DNA from: Candidatus Woesearchaeota archaeon
GTDB lineage: Archaea; Nanobdellota; Nanobdellia; Woesearchaeales; UBA11576
Direction: 5' to 3'
DNA: 62,734 nt
NCBI GenBank assembly: GCA_018668595.1
Contig: JABJCP010000009.1
Coordinates: 1-62,734, forward strand
Shown: piece by piece, positions 25,601-34,108 of the stretch
Position numbering within the stretch: position 1 is the first letter of the stretch
Layout: each line of letters starts with the position of its first letter
Notes under the pieces: generated by a model
What the model saw: only the letters and a program-made list of their open reading frames with translations
Databases searched by the model: none
Told to the model about the DNA's origin: nothing
Translations under genes and position numbers: made by a program

Positions 25601-27977
25601 CATACGTTTCGTCAACATTTACCGTTACAATTGTATTCCAAGATTGAGACGAACCTAGACTTGGAATGTTCCATATTATTTTTCGTCCATCTTGACTAAG
25701 TGGGATTTGTGTTGAACTAGCATAACTTAATCCGTCGGGTAGTGTATCATTAACTGTTATATTGAATGCTGTTGAATCTCCTGTATTGGTAAATGAAAGA
25801 GTGTAGGTGGTTTGCGAGCCAACATTAATTGTTGAAGCACTTGTTGTTTTTGAGGGTGTTAAAGATGGTTCTGTAATTGTCGAGCTAGTACTTTCTGTTA
25901 TTGTAAACGTAGCTCCTGATGTTGAATTTTCATATACTAGTTGAACATTATCTGTTAAAACTCCTCCCATATTATTTGCATTTGTTTCATTAATATACGC
26001 GGAAATTTCAATTGAATAAACTAATTTTTCTGTTATGTTTCCATAATCAAAAACTAAATTTTGTCCTGTTCTTAAAAAACTAGGATCTCCATTTGTCGTC
26101 GAGTAATTTACATAAACTAGACCGTTAGGAATAGTATTTGTTAAAACAACATAATTTGCAGGTGCGCCTTCAAAACTTGCATTGATTGTATAGGTTATTA
26201 ACTCGCCGATCGATGCTGTTGATTTATCAGGTACAACACTAAGAGGTGGTGCTTGAACCCAAACATTTTCAAAAGTATTTCCTGAGTAGCTTCTAATTGT
26301 TCCACCATAATCTGCAGCAAGTGTTTGATTGTAAGATTTATAATTAGCATTAACTGAATTTTGTAATGTATCATTTGCAAGAATTAAATCTCCTGATTCA
26401 TAAGTTGTATTTACTCGTGCAGTAACTGTTGTACTCCAAGAGCCAGAACTTGAAATTGTAGGTATATTCCATTCTAAGTTTCTTCCATCTTCTGATTCTA
26501 AACTTTCAGTAGATTCTATAAATAAAGTTCCATCAGGCATTACATCTGTAAGAGTTATATTGTGTGCTGTTCCAAGTCCTTCATTTAAAATATCAATAAC
26601 ATAATCAAAAGTTTCATTTATTGAAACCACAGAGTCACTTGCAACTTTTGTAATTGTTAAAGAAGGTTCAAGTACTGTGGTATAAATTCCCGACGAGGTT
26701 GTTGTTGATTCTGCAGTGTTTGAATCATAAAAATAATTAAAATAGTTTTGTGTATTATTATAGTAACTGGCAGAAAAACCATTTTCAACGCTAACTCCTT
26801 CTGTGTTTGATTCATCAGTGCTCAAGTATGCTTCGTATGTTATCCAAAAGTCAAAAGGAGAACTAAAATTAGCTCCAGTTCCATCATAAAAAAACCAATT
26901 AATAGTGCTTCCATCAATAGAATGATCAACAGCTAGACCATTATTTGTGCTAGTAACATTTTTTATTCTTATTTGTTGAACACTTGCAAGACTTTCTGTT
27001 AATGTAAAATTTTTATAAGAATCACAGTCAACATTAACATGTATTGTTTGACTTTTATTTTGTCCTATTTCTGCAGAGTAATCTGCTCTTAAAACTCTCA
27101 CTCGTCGTAGATTTGATTCTCCTAAGGTGGTATTAGTATAATAAGAGCACTGTCCATTTCCTGCAGTTATACTTACATTAAAGTCAAGTAGATTCTCATC
27201 ACAGGTAAATGGCGTTCCATAAATTGTTGTGTACCAAGTTTTTCCAGGTAATATGTTCAGAGACCAATTTACACTAAGATTATTATTATATCCTGTTCCT
27301 GAAAATGATTCTGTTCCATTTGTGAATGCAGTAAATGAGGGTGATGAAAATCCTGTTTCAAGATTGTGATTGACAAAAATTCCATTTGCCGTTCCAGTTC
27401 CATTATTAACCAAAAGCACTTGCCATGAATCTGATTCATTCACATTACTAACTTGGGGTAAAGGAGCATATGTGAGAAGTAGTGCTGGTGCATTAACAGT
27501 TATTTGTTCTGATGAATTTATTACGCTCACATTTGCTTGAGGTATTCCCTCGTCTTGCCATTGGTATGTTACATTCACAGTATTATTCGTTCCATTTACA
27601 GGAGAACAACCTGAAAAAGCCTCAAAAGTAATATTTATTGTTGAGTCTCCGTTTAAACTTTCTGTTGAAAAAATTAAATTTTGAGGAGTAACTTGCAAGC
27701 TAACAAAGCTAGTGTTACCTGTTACACTCCATGAATCTGAAATATATCCCCAGCCTGAGGGGAGTGTGTTATTAAAAATAAGGTCTTCTACTGTTTCTGT
27801 ATCATTATGAGAAAATAATATGTTGAATGTTGAATTATCTAGATAATTTATTTGAGTATCAGTAGAATTTATTATTAAATTGTGGCTTGGTTGAGCTAAT
27901 GCAATTTTAGTAAATATAATCAAAAGCAAAGCTATACAAAATAGATTAATGTACTTTTTACCTCTTTTTAAACCCAT
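22671..27977 (-). CDS. Giant surface protein with DUF11-type repeats and PEF-type C-terminal sorting tail
   Basis: 1768 aa. Residues 1-28 form a signal peptide (FCIALLLIIFTKIALA). The body is rich in Asn/Ser/Thr with many N-glycosylation sequons. It carries large repeats in which a TITEPSLT-like linker introduces a DUF11-type beta domain (VSINETFDYVID ... NITLTDVMPDG), then a block with ARVNTTYESGDLILANDT, GGTIRSYS and a second beta domain with SIGELITYTI. About three full units and one partial unit are visible. The C-terminus is PVPEFG, a hydrophobic helix and a basic end (KKREETN), like PEF-type archaeosortase signals. It is probably an S-layer or adhesin-like protein. Confidence 0.88.
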   Translation of the reverse strand: MGLKRGKKYINLFCIALLLIIFTKIALAQPSHNLIINSTDTQINYLDNSTFNILFSHNDTETVEDLIFNNTLPSGWGYISDSWSVTGNTSFVSLQVTPQNLIFSTESLNGDSTINITFEAFSGCSPVNGTNNTVNVTYQWQDEGIPQANVSVINSSEQITVNAPALLLTYAPLPQVSNVNESDSWQVLLVNNGTGTANGIFVNHNLETGFSSPSFTAFTNGTESFSGTGYNNNLSVNWSLNILPGKTWYTTIYGTPFTCDENLLDFNVSITAGNGQCSYYTNTTLGESNLRRVRVLRADYSAEIGQNKSQTIHVNVDCDSYKNFTLTESLASVQQIRIKNVTSTNNGLAVDHSIDGSTINWFFYDGTGANFSSPFDFWITYEAYLSTDESNTEGVSVENGFSASYYNNTQNYFNYFYDSNTAESTTTSSGIYTTVLEPSLTITKVASDSVVSINETFDYVIDILNEGLGTAHNITLTDVMPDGTLFIESTESLESEDGRNLEWNIPTISSSGSWSTTVTARVNTTYESGDLILANDTLQNSVNANYKSYNQTLAADYGGTIRSYSGNTFENVWVQAPPLSVVPDKSTASIGELITYTINASFEGAPANYVVLTNTIPNGLVYVNYSTTNGDPSFLRTGQNLVFDYGNITEKLVYSIEISAYINETNANNMGGVLTDNVQLVYENSTSGATFTITESTSSTITEPSLTPSKTTSASTINVGSQTTYTLSFTNTGDSTAFNITVNDTLPDGLSYASSTQIPLSQDGRKIIWNIPSLGSSQSWNTIVTVNVDETYESGQYIAAKDRFLNTFNATYFSYNQTIATVYSGTIRNYSDTDSIGNVVRTPTRSINADKNSASIGELITYNIIGNFQNSYADGVTINVTYPSGIVFVNQTNSSNNNYTFSQSGQILTFDFEDLNVRENLDITFTGYINDVESNSAENNLISYLSLYYHNSSDHSFLLTDNDYTTIVEPSNNLQKESSENVVSINETFTYTISFENNGTGTAYNITINDTIPDGIDFVSSTENLESQSNDLLIWIVPLITVDDTWTSIVTARVNETYESGKYILANDTIFNQIGVQYYSENRTLANPYSGTVRTYTDTADETVVINDPIFMLTQSSSTVGLGDLITYTLTSDFTQAPGNEFIVVNNISDKILFVNYSNTTGLRSYTKDDLELTFDYGNLTDRENHGLTINVCVNDTGTVTNNAVFSYENVTGTTFTTTESVSATSGGPTIVLNKTSLVGTHSGVLETVEYLINLTNTGTGTARNVSIIDTYSDGLIFNSVSTNYSSIIEASRTINWNNLTIPAGSSELIYLNLTLNDTYSNGTEVDGGETFLNTANITYQSSESSDCSQFNQYYSASDSVVITSGYIILDVPSLRKVMRTTNFGINSVTKREIKVKDITLGKGLFGTTGNLISKININFTADINFSSITSDTDRSLKKSFVHGLSNVDEIINKTLYIPRVANTSQVYICPGASSLAATTPTCENKVTIGVNQTVNGMTMTEVSTDGEDYYLVTNIAGTGGGEGSAPTLTNDAVNPTSSSFVTYVFNVTYTDAENDVASYVNLELNGLTNYTMIESDESDTNVIDGKSYYYQTNGDLLGAGNHTFKFNAADEANITVNTSSKSGPNVTQISDLDITSNTDSDYITEIELAIFYANYTKYPSGEPINSGGDSGNCLITIPELSITNSQMDFNGTGDNRYNYSTTFPSHGTFNWSVTCSSTSYDAMNSSSNVLIFNSKVPVPEFGITQMIIMMVLIVAVMGYVKKREETN

Positions 27978-28191
27978 TTATTAACCCTATATTATTTTAA
28001 AATTCAATTTTAAAATATCTTTTTAATATGTATATGTTACATTAAATATAAATGTTTCTACTTTTTTACAAATTTAATGTTAAAATATTAATAATAACAT
28101 ATTAACAATATAAGAACTAAATTAAGATTTATTAATTATTATCTAAATTTAAAAAGGTTTATTGAAAATTATTAGTGGTTATCAAGAATTA

Positions 28192-28656
28192 TTAAGAGTT
28201 TATGGTTGCAACAATTATCAATTTAGTTGTATCATCTACTTCATTAGAACTCAGAATAACTTGAACAGATCTTCCTGCTTTTTCTCCGGGTTTTGGATTG
28301 TAATCTTCTGTTTTGAAATGTTTTTGTTCTCCATCTCCTTGTTCGAACCAATTTTTCTCGACGAGCCAAACTGATTCATCTATTGAATCATAATATGATC
28401 TTACTTCTTCAGAAGATAGGGGGATATTATATGTGTAGTGAGTAATCACTCCTGCAGTATACCCATATTCTTCTACTGCTTGTGGATGAATTGGAAAGTC
28501 TCGAGGGAGTTCTTCAGGTTCAGGAAAAGAATCTTTATGAGTATTTAGTGTATAAATTAGCAAACCTACAATAATAAATAATAGAATTGTACTTATAGTG
28601 ATCATAAGAACTTTATGATTTTCTTTAAATAATTTGATCATTTCACCAATTTTCAT
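28192..28656 (-). CDS. Membrane-anchored protein of unknown function (154 aa)
   Basis: A single N-terminal membrane helix (about 16-35, VLMITISTILLFIIVGLLIY) anchors an external domain of about 115 residues with DFPIHPQAVEEYGY, a YYDSIDESVWLVE segment and a beta-strand end. The layout recalls the small secreted domains of archaea and bacteria that begin with 'iP.yPgA', whose function is unknown. Its start lies 99 bp from the divergent methyltransferase. Confidence 0.7.
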   Translation of the reverse strand: MKIGEMIKLFKENHKVLMITISTILLFIIVGLLIYTLNTHKDSFPEPEELPRDFPIHPQAVEEYGYTAGVITHYTYNIPLSSEEVRSYYDSIDESVWLVEKNWFEQGDGEQKHFKTEDYNPKPGEKAGRSVQVILSSNEVDDTTKLIIVATINS

Positions 28657-28755
28657 GTTAACAACACTACTTTATTAAATGAGGTTTATAAATTTTTCTT
28701 AAAATAATTTCTTATTCAGTTAAATTTATATTCACACACAGATTCCATCACTTCT

Positions 28756-29550
28756 ATGATTTTAAATCCATCTGAAGGAAAAACATTTGGGAACATCAGC
28801 AAAATATACAATCTTGCTAGACCTGATTATCCTGAAGAATTAATTGACGACATTACAAAAGAATTAAAACCAAACTCAAAAATTCTTGATGTTGGTTGTG
28901 GTACTGGTCAAGCGACAAAAATATTAGCAAAAAAAGGTTTTCAAATTACCGGAACTGATCTTAGCGAAGAAATGATTACTATTGCAAAAACTAATTGTCC
29001 AAATGCAAATTTCCTTGCAGGAAGATTTGAAGATATTGATTTTAATCAAAATAATCAGAATAATCAAACAGAAAAATTTGATCTAATCACGTCAGGCATG
29101 GCGTGGCATTGGCTCGATAAAAATATAGCATATAAAAAAGCACATGATTTACTTAATCCTAATAATCCTAATTCAAAACTCGCAATATTCTGGTCGTATC
29201 AGGAAAAAGAAAAATCTGAAATCATTCAAAAAGTAGGAATTGTCCTTGATAAATACAGTGCTCCTAATCGTGGACCTGCAGGTTCTTTAGTTTTGGAAAG
29301 TTTTGGTCAAACATTAACAGAATTAAAAAATAAACAAGATTTATTCAATAACATCACAACAAAATCTTACCAATCTAACTTGAACTTCACAAAACAAAAA
29401 TACATCGACTTAGTAATATCTTATGGTTGGGTTCAGAACTTAGAAAACGATAAACAATCAAAACTAATCCAAGATCTTAATAATGCAATAGAACCAAATG
29501 AGTTCACTGTTCCGTATAAATTCATTTTAATAACTGCAAAGAAAAAATAA
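28756..29550 (+). CDS. Class I SAM-dependent methyltransferase
   Basis: 264 aa. Motif I KILDVGCGTGQATKILAKKG (about 46-65), then GTDLSEEMI as the acidic loop, and FDLITSGMAWHWLD as motif IV, a pattern typical of trans-aconitate/ubiquinone-type small-molecule methyltransferases (Methyltransf_11/25). The insert with repeated Asn-Gln (NQNNQNNQ, about 96-104) is low-complexity. The substrate is unknown. Confidence 0.88.
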   Translation: MILNPSEGKTFGNISKIYNLARPDYPEELIDDITKELKPNSKILDVGCGTGQATKILAKKGFQITGTDLSEEMITIAKTNCPNANFLAGRFEDIDFNQNNQNNQTEKFDLITSGMAWHWLDKNIAYKKAHDLLNPNNPNSKLAIFWSYQEKEKSEIIQKVGIVLDKYSAPNRGPAGSLVLESFGQTLTELKNKQDLFNNITTKSYQSNLNFTKQKYIDLVISYGWVQNLENDKQSKLIQDLNNAIEPNEFTVPYKFILITAKKK

Positions 29551-29555
29551 ATTAA

Positions 29556-30059
29556 CTAATCCAACATTTCCAAATATTTCCTAACTTTTGACAAGAATTC
29601 TTCAGGATTTTTCTTAAATGATTTAATCAGTTCTTCTTTATTCCACCATTTAATCTCTTCAACTTCATCTTCTTGTATTGTAAAATAATCAATTTCAGCG
29701 TCAATAATTGCAATAAACCATTGTGTGAAATGTTTAAATTTTCCTGATGGAGCAGTCTTTGGACCAACTTTAAAAGAAACATCAACAATTCCTAGCTCTT
29801 CTTTTGCTTCTTGGATTATATTTTCAGAATATGTTTCTCCTTTGTTAACTGTTCCAGCTACTGCAGGCCCCCATTTTCTTGGATGATGTTTTTTATTTTT
29901 ATGTCTTCGCGCAAGTAATATTTTCCCTGCAGAATTAGTTATCCATAATGCTGAGACTCGATATATGTCATCTGCACCACAAAGTTTCCTATCTTTATGA
30001 CTGGTTATTTCATCATTAGAATCAACTAAAATTATTATTTCAGGTTCTGAGTCACTCAT
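29556..30059 (-). CDS. Nudix hydrolase
   Basis: About 167 aa from ATG 30059. The Nudix box is at about 69-91: GTVNKGE, seven residues, then QEAKEELGI, so the canonical Arg of REUxEExGU is Gln. The preceding VSALWITNSAGKILLARR and RKWGPAVAGTV follow the isopentenyl-diphosphate-isomerase-like Nudix layout. The start overlaps the HAD gene stop by 8 nt (ATGAGTGA), giving translational coupling, so the longer frame with 14 further codons is less likely. Confidence 0.87.
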   Translation of the reverse strand: MSDSEPEIIILVDSNDEITSHKDRKLCGADDIYRVSALWITNSAGKILLARRHKNKKHHPRKWGPAVAGTVNKGETYSENIIQEAKEELGIVDVSFKVGPKTAPSGKFKHFTQWFIAIIDAEIDYFTIQEDEVEEIKWWNKEELIKSFKKNPEEFLSKVRKYLEMLD

Positions 30060-30648
30060 CAAACACGCCATCCAAGTCAGAAATATTTTTAAACAGCACA
30101 ACTTTGAATCCGAATTCTAGTCCTGCATTTACATTTTTTTCTTCATCATCTATATACAAAATTTCATCTTTAGAAAAAGACTCACCTAACTCGTTATAAA
30201 CTTCAGAATAAAAATCCTGTGATGGTTTTTTACATCCTAAATATGCAGAAGAAAAGATTCCATCAAATAGTTTTCCAAATCCCATTTCGTTTCTCAAATA
30301 TTCTGTTCTATACTTATCTTGATTTGTTGCAAGATAACATTTCACTCCAGATTTTCGTAATTTAACAATCAATTCTTTAACATCATTATTTATTTTTTTC
30401 TCAGAATCAAACCAATACTTCAAAAGTGAATCAACATCTCCTTCCCACTTCCACCTAGGCAGCCACGAAACTACTTCCTCTTTCAAATCAGCCTGTCCAA
30501 TCATGCATTTTGGAACAAATATTTCTTTAAAGAATGGAGCTATATCTTCAGAATTAATATTATTCTCTCGAGAAATCCGTTCACTAAACATTTCCCCGTA
30601 GCAAACAATCACTCCATCAGTATCAAATAGCACACATTTAATTGTCAT
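30052..30648 (-). CDS. HAD-superfamily hydrolase
   Basis: 198 aa. Motif I is CVLFDTDGVIV (catalytic Asp 9 and 11), the motif II region is CYLATNQDK, motif III Lys lies in GCKKPSQDFY, and motif IV is ILYIDDEEKN. This is a beta-phosphoglucomutase/epoxide-hydrolase-like HAD phosphatase. It forms a two-gene operon with the Nudix gene, which it overlaps, suggesting linked phosphate-ester chemistry. A TATA-like tttaaataaa lies upstream of the ATG. Confidence 0.88.
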   Translation of the reverse strand: MTIKCVLFDTDGVIVCYGEMFSERISRENNINSEDIAPFFKEIFVPKCMIGQADLKEEVVSWLPRWKWEGDVDSLLKYWFDSEKKINNDVKELIVKLRKSGVKCYLATNQDKYRTEYLRNEMGFGKLFDGIFSSAYLGCKKPSQDFYSEVYNELGESFSKDEILYIDDEEKNVNAGLEFGFKVVLFKNISDLDGVFDE

Positions 30649-30708
30649 ATTAATTCATCAGTCTTGTTTTTTATTTAAACTTTTCTAGAACTTAAGTAAT
30701 AAATTTTA

Positions 30709-31461
30709 TTATTTAATTAATCTTTTTCTTTTATCTTGTTGGCTTGGTTTTTTTGCTAAATTCCAGGTGTGATTAAATGTTGCAAGATTAGTTTTTGCAA
30801 CTTCTTTGTTATTTATTAAAATAACATGAAATGGTCGAGTCCATACAAAAATCGCATGATAATTTCCCCACGTAGCACTTGTAGTGGAAGAAATAAACTC
30901 TTTATCTACGTATCTATATTCTTCATTTTTTCCAACAATAAATTTTGCATTTTCTCTTTCCAAAACACGTCCTTTAATTTTAGATTTTTCTGCTCGTTTT
31001 ATGAATATTGTTGTAATAATTTCTACTTCTTTGCTTGAAAATTGTTCACCTCCTCCTAGCATAACATAATCTTTGTTTTCTTTTAAAATCATTTTTAAAA
31101 TTGTGTTTATTCCTTCTAATCCTCTAAATAGTTCAACTTTTGTTTCGAAGTTAACTATGTTTTGTCTTGCTTTTAATTCAGGAAGGATTTTTTTAAGATT
31201 TTGTTCTTTTTCTTCTAGCTCTTTTAGCAATGTTTCAGGATCTGCCGCTGAAAAATATCGCACATTTTTTTTAATTAGATATGACGCGAGTCCTTTTTCA
31301 ATCAACCTGTTTGTTATTTGATACATATGCACTCTTCCAAGACCTGTTTTTTCGGAAAGTTTGGTTGCAGTAGATTCTCCAAAATCTAGTAGTGCTAAAT
31401 ATGTCTTTATTTCCTGTTCTTCTAATCCTAAGTTAGATAGTATTTTTTCGATTTCTGACAT
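30709..31461 (-). CDS. TrmB-family transcriptional regulator (B)
   Basis: 250 aa. Winged helix about 5-75 (LGLEEQEIKTYLALLDFGES, KTGLGRVHMYQITNRLIEKG, RYFSAADPE), a short coiled coil about 80-105, and a C-terminal PLD-like effector domain (VELFRGLEGINTILKMIL, then FVWTRPFHVILINN). The TATA box (atatataaaac, about 31485-31495) lies about 25 nt from the ATG, so translation is leaderless. It is a paralog of TrmB A and C. It is divergent from the 146-aa/radical-SAM operon, the probable target. Confidence 0.88.
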   Translation of the reverse strand: MSEIEKILSNLGLEEQEIKTYLALLDFGESTATKLSEKTGLGRVHMYQITNRLIEKGLASYLIKKNVRYFSAADPETLLKELEEKEQNLKKILPELKARQNIVNFETKVELFRGLEGINTILKMILKENKDYVMLGGGEQFSSKEVEIITTIFIKRAEKSKIKGRVLERENAKFIVGKNEEYRYVDKEFISSTTSATWGNYHAIFVWTRPFHVILINNKEVAKTNLATFNHTWNLAKKPSQQDKRKRLIK

Positions 31462-31501
31462 AGTATATAGAATGATTTAGGACATATATAAAACTTTCTT
31501 G

Positions 31502-31522
31502 TGTTGTCGCAAAATTACAACA
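31502..31522. promoter_or_regulatory. Candidate operator for TrmB B
   Basis: Inverted repeat TGTTGT (31502-31507) / ACAACA (31517-31522), 9-bp spacer, just upstream of the TrmB B TATA box and between it and the radical-SAM operon. It occupies the same relative position as the palindromes of TrmB A and C, but with a different sequence. Confidence 0.55.
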
Positions 31523-31602
31523 ATAATTTATATAGTTTCCAATTTACTACTATTTCATACTCAATGATTTTATGATTGAGGTAAATAAGAGGTAAATTAA
31601 AA

Positions 31603-32043
31603 ATGAATAAAGAAAAATTAGAAGCAAAAATTGGAAAACAAGTTGTAGATAGTTGTGAATTAATTGGAAGAACGTGGGTTAGCATGGATCATTCTAGATT
31701 TAAGAGACGTAATTATTTCCTGCGAGTTTCATTTTATGACCATAAAAAAGCATTATCAGTTGATATGGTTACTGATGAAAAAAATATTTTTGAAGAGTTT
31801 AATGTAATCGAAAATATATCGCGGGAAGATGCTGAGGAGTTGTTCGAACAAAGACGTACTTATAGCACTACAAATAACGCTCTAGGAATTATTTTAGATT
31901 GTACTGCACATATTACTCTTTTGCCAGCGATGGTTGACTCTTGGAATCGCTTGTCTATTGAAAAAAAAATGTATAACAGAGGAGCAATTCTATATAGTAG
32001 AAAAGCAGTACCCAAGTTAGCAGAAATCTATGCTTTAAATTAG
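31603..32043 (+). CDS. Unknown protein paired with radical SAM gene (146 aa)
   Basis: The gene starts after a GAGGTAAATT site and ends 12 bp before the radical-SAM gene, with the intergenic TAGGAGGT serving as the next ribosome binding site. The soluble sequence has a central beta-like part (YFLRVSFYDHKKALSVDMVT) and helical ends. I do not recognise it. In an operon under a TrmB regulator it could be a partner or substrate carrier of the radical-SAM enzyme; that is inference. Confidence 0.65.
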   Translation: MNKEKLEAKIGKQVVDSCELIGRTWVSMDHSRFKRRNYFLRVSFYDHKKALSVDMVTDEKNIFEEFNVIENISREDAEELFEQRRTYSTTNNALGIILDCTAHITLLPAMVDSWNRLSIEKKMYNRGAILYSRKAVPKLAEIYALN

Positions 32044-32055
32044 GAGGTAAAAAAA

Positions 32056-33168
32056 ATGAATAGAAAATCAAATAAACAAAAAATGGAAACTGGTCTTTTA
32101 GTATTAGAGACTAAAAATTATTGTGCACTGGCATCAACAACACCTTGTAAACATTGTTCTGTTGAAAGTTATCTTGGTGCAAAACCAACAAATACTTGTG
32201 ATGTGGATTGGTTAGATGTTATTGAACAATTTTCAGAGTTTGGAAATGGACATGTTGTTTTAAAAAATGGAGCAGGAGCATTAGGACTTAATGAAGTAAG
32301 TTTACTAGAGGCTACATTAGAAAAAGGATTATCTGCATCAATAACTACTGAAGGAGTTTGCATGGCTGATAAGTTTGAATCAGAACTGTATAGATTGTCA
32401 GGCGAAAATCCTGGAAAACTTGGTGTAACTGTTTCATTAGATGGAGAAACACCAGAAATATATGGGCAATTAAGACAACCAATTCATTTTGATAGGGCTG
32501 TATCTTTTATTAAAGAAGCCAAAGCAAAAGGATTATCTGTTGCAACTAATTATGTAGTTCATGTAGAAAATGTAGGTTCAATTCAAGAGTATGTTAATTT
32601 TGCTGTGAAAGAATTAGGCGTTGAAAAAATTAATTTGTTAGAATTAAATTCAACAGGAAATGCTAAAACAAATGGATTAAAAGAAGCAGATTCGCAACAA
32701 TATTTTGATGCTTTAATGAAAACATATGTCCAGGGTGATGAACAAATTAGACTTGCGCTAGATGGAACTTTTGCTGCTGAAGTTTACAAAGCAGAAAAGG
32801 GAGTTAGTGAAGGTTGTAATGGATGTCCTGCAGGAAATAAAGGTATGTATTTTGTACAACATGACGGAGAGATTTTCCCTTGTAGTAGTTTAGAAATTCC
32901 GCAATATCATGTGGGAAATATTAAACGAATGACTCTTGCTGAAGCAGATAACTCAATGGAATTTGAATATGCAAGAAAAGTTGCTCAATCATTAACAACA
33001 GAAAATCCTTTGGTCAGTATGTGTCCTGGACGACTAGAATCATTTGGAGATCAAGGAAGAATGGAACAAGCAACAGAAATGACAAAGATAATTACAAATT
33101 ATCTTAAAGAAAAAGGAATAGAAATAACAAAAAGAAATAGTTGTAATTGTTATTCTCCTGCATTTTAA
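32056..33168 (+). CDS. Radical SAM/SPASM-like protein with a variant Cx7Cx2C motif
   Basis: 370 aa. The TIM-barrel pattern VTVSLDGETPEIYGQLRQP and FDRAVSFIKEAKAKGLSVAT and the C-terminal Cys cluster GCNGCPAG (about 254-257) with GEIFPCSSLE (about 276) and MCPGR are those of radical-SAM enzymes with a SPASM auxiliary-cluster domain. The N-terminal cluster motif, however, is C23-x7-C31-x2-C34 rather than Cx3Cx2C. The extreme C-terminus carries CNCYSPAF, an unusual Cys pair. The strong AGGAGGT site confirms the start. SPASM proteins often modify peptides; no obvious precursor peptide was found next to it. Confidence 0.75.
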   Translation: MNRKSNKQKMETGLLVLETKNYCALASTTPCKHCSVESYLGAKPTNTCDVDWLDVIEQFSEFGNGHVVLKNGAGALGLNEVSLLEATLEKGLSASITTEGVCMADKFESELYRLSGENPGKLGVTVSLDGETPEIYGQLRQPIHFDRAVSFIKEAKAKGLSVATNYVVHVENVGSIQEYVNFAVKELGVEKINLLELNSTGNAKTNGLKEADSQQYFDALMKTYVQGDEQIRLALDGTFAAEVYKAEKGVSEGCNGCPAGNKGMYFVQHDGEIFPCSSLEIPQYHVGNIKRMTLAEADNSMEFEYARKVAQSLTTENPLVSMCPGRLESFGDQGRMEQATEMTKIITNYLKEKGIEITKRNSCNCYSPAF

Positions 33169-33245
33169 TTTTTTTGTTTGTTTTTATTTTTTATTTAAAT
33201 TTTTCTTTGAATTTTCTTCAACTCTTGATTAATTCAATTAATTAT

Positions 33246-33998
33246 TCATATTTGCAAATCTGCTACTTTCCATAAATATTCAAAGTGATTTCTATATGTT
33301 TTTGCAATAGATTCATTCTTGATCATTACTGCAGTAACAGGAGTTTCCCAGGTAACAATAACTACTTTATTTCCATACACAAATGTATTGGTTGGATTAA
33401 ATTGTTTTGCATCTAAAAATCTGTATTGTGTTGTTGGTGCTAGTTTTTTATCAAATAAAAATACTTTTTTACGTTTGACAGTTATTATTTTTTCTTTAAT
33501 TTTATTTTTTTTTAAGTCACGAAAGTATTGTTTCATAAAAATAGGTATTGTTTCTTGATATTTTTGATCATCAATGCCTGTTACTAAAACCTCTTGTTTT
33601 GTTTTAATTATGTCTTTCAAAAAATATTTTAGTCCTTCTTTGCCTTTGAATACTTCAACAAACGTATCTTCTTTTGGAAGATTTGCCATTGCTTCTAATT
33701 CGGGGAGGATTGAATCAATTTCTTTTTCTTGTGAATTTAATATATTTTTTTTATCTTCTATATATTGTTTAATTTTTTCTGGAGGTGTTGCTTGAAAATG
33801 TTTTTTAGCACCTCTATAGATATGTGTTGCAAGTCCTTTATTCATTAATTGTTCTAACTTATCATACACATGAACTCTATAGATTCCTGTTCTTTTTCCT
33901 ATTTCATAGGCAGTGCTTGTTCCTGCTTTTAGCAGATCTAAATAAATATTTATTTCGTTTTGGGTTAGTCCTATTTTTCTTAGAGCGTCTGTGTTCAT
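33246..33998 (-). CDS. TrmB-family transcriptional regulator (C)
   Basis: About 250 aa from ATG 33998 (MNTDALRKIGLTQNE). Winged helix about 5-75 (YLDLLKAGTSTAYEIGKRTG, YRVHVYDKLEQLMNKG, KHFQATPPE), coiled coil about 80-105, and a PLD-like effector domain (VEVFKGKEGLKYFLKDII, IVTWETPVTAVMIKN). A TATA box at about 34020-34029 (atatttaaat) supports the start at 33998. It is divergent from the gene at 34109. Confidence 0.86.
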   Translation of the reverse strand: MNTDALRKIGLTQNEINIYLDLLKAGTSTAYEIGKRTGIYRVHVYDKLEQLMNKGLATHIYRGAKKHFQATPPEKIKQYIEDKKNILNSQEKEIDSILPELEAMANLPKEDTFVEVFKGKEGLKYFLKDIIKTKQEVLVTGIDDQKYQETIPIFMKQYFRDLKKNKIKEKIITVKRKKVFLFDKKLAPTTQYRFLDAKQFNPTNTFVYGNKVVIVTWETPVTAVMIKNESIAKTYRNHFEYLWKVADLQI

Positions 33999-34032
33999 AC
34001 AATACATCATCCAACACTGATATTTAAATGTT

Positions 34033-34051
34033 TCGTACATATATGGTACGA
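34033..34051. promoter_or_regulatory. Candidate operator for TrmB C
   Basis: Inverted repeat TCGTAC (34033-34038) / GTACGA (34046-34051) with a 7-bp AT spacer, immediately beside the TrmB C TATA box and inside the divergent promoter. It is the best-formed of the three TrmB-associated palindromes. Confidence 0.6.
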
Positions 34052-34108
34052 CAAGGATTAATATACTTCAGGATTTTACCATTACATAATAACAACGAGG
34101 TGAAAAAC

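Noticed and set aside
23692-26380. Open frames on either strand within the 1768-aa surface protein
   Set aside because: Shadows of the long repeat-rich gene. No ribosome binding site, TATA or recognisable domain.
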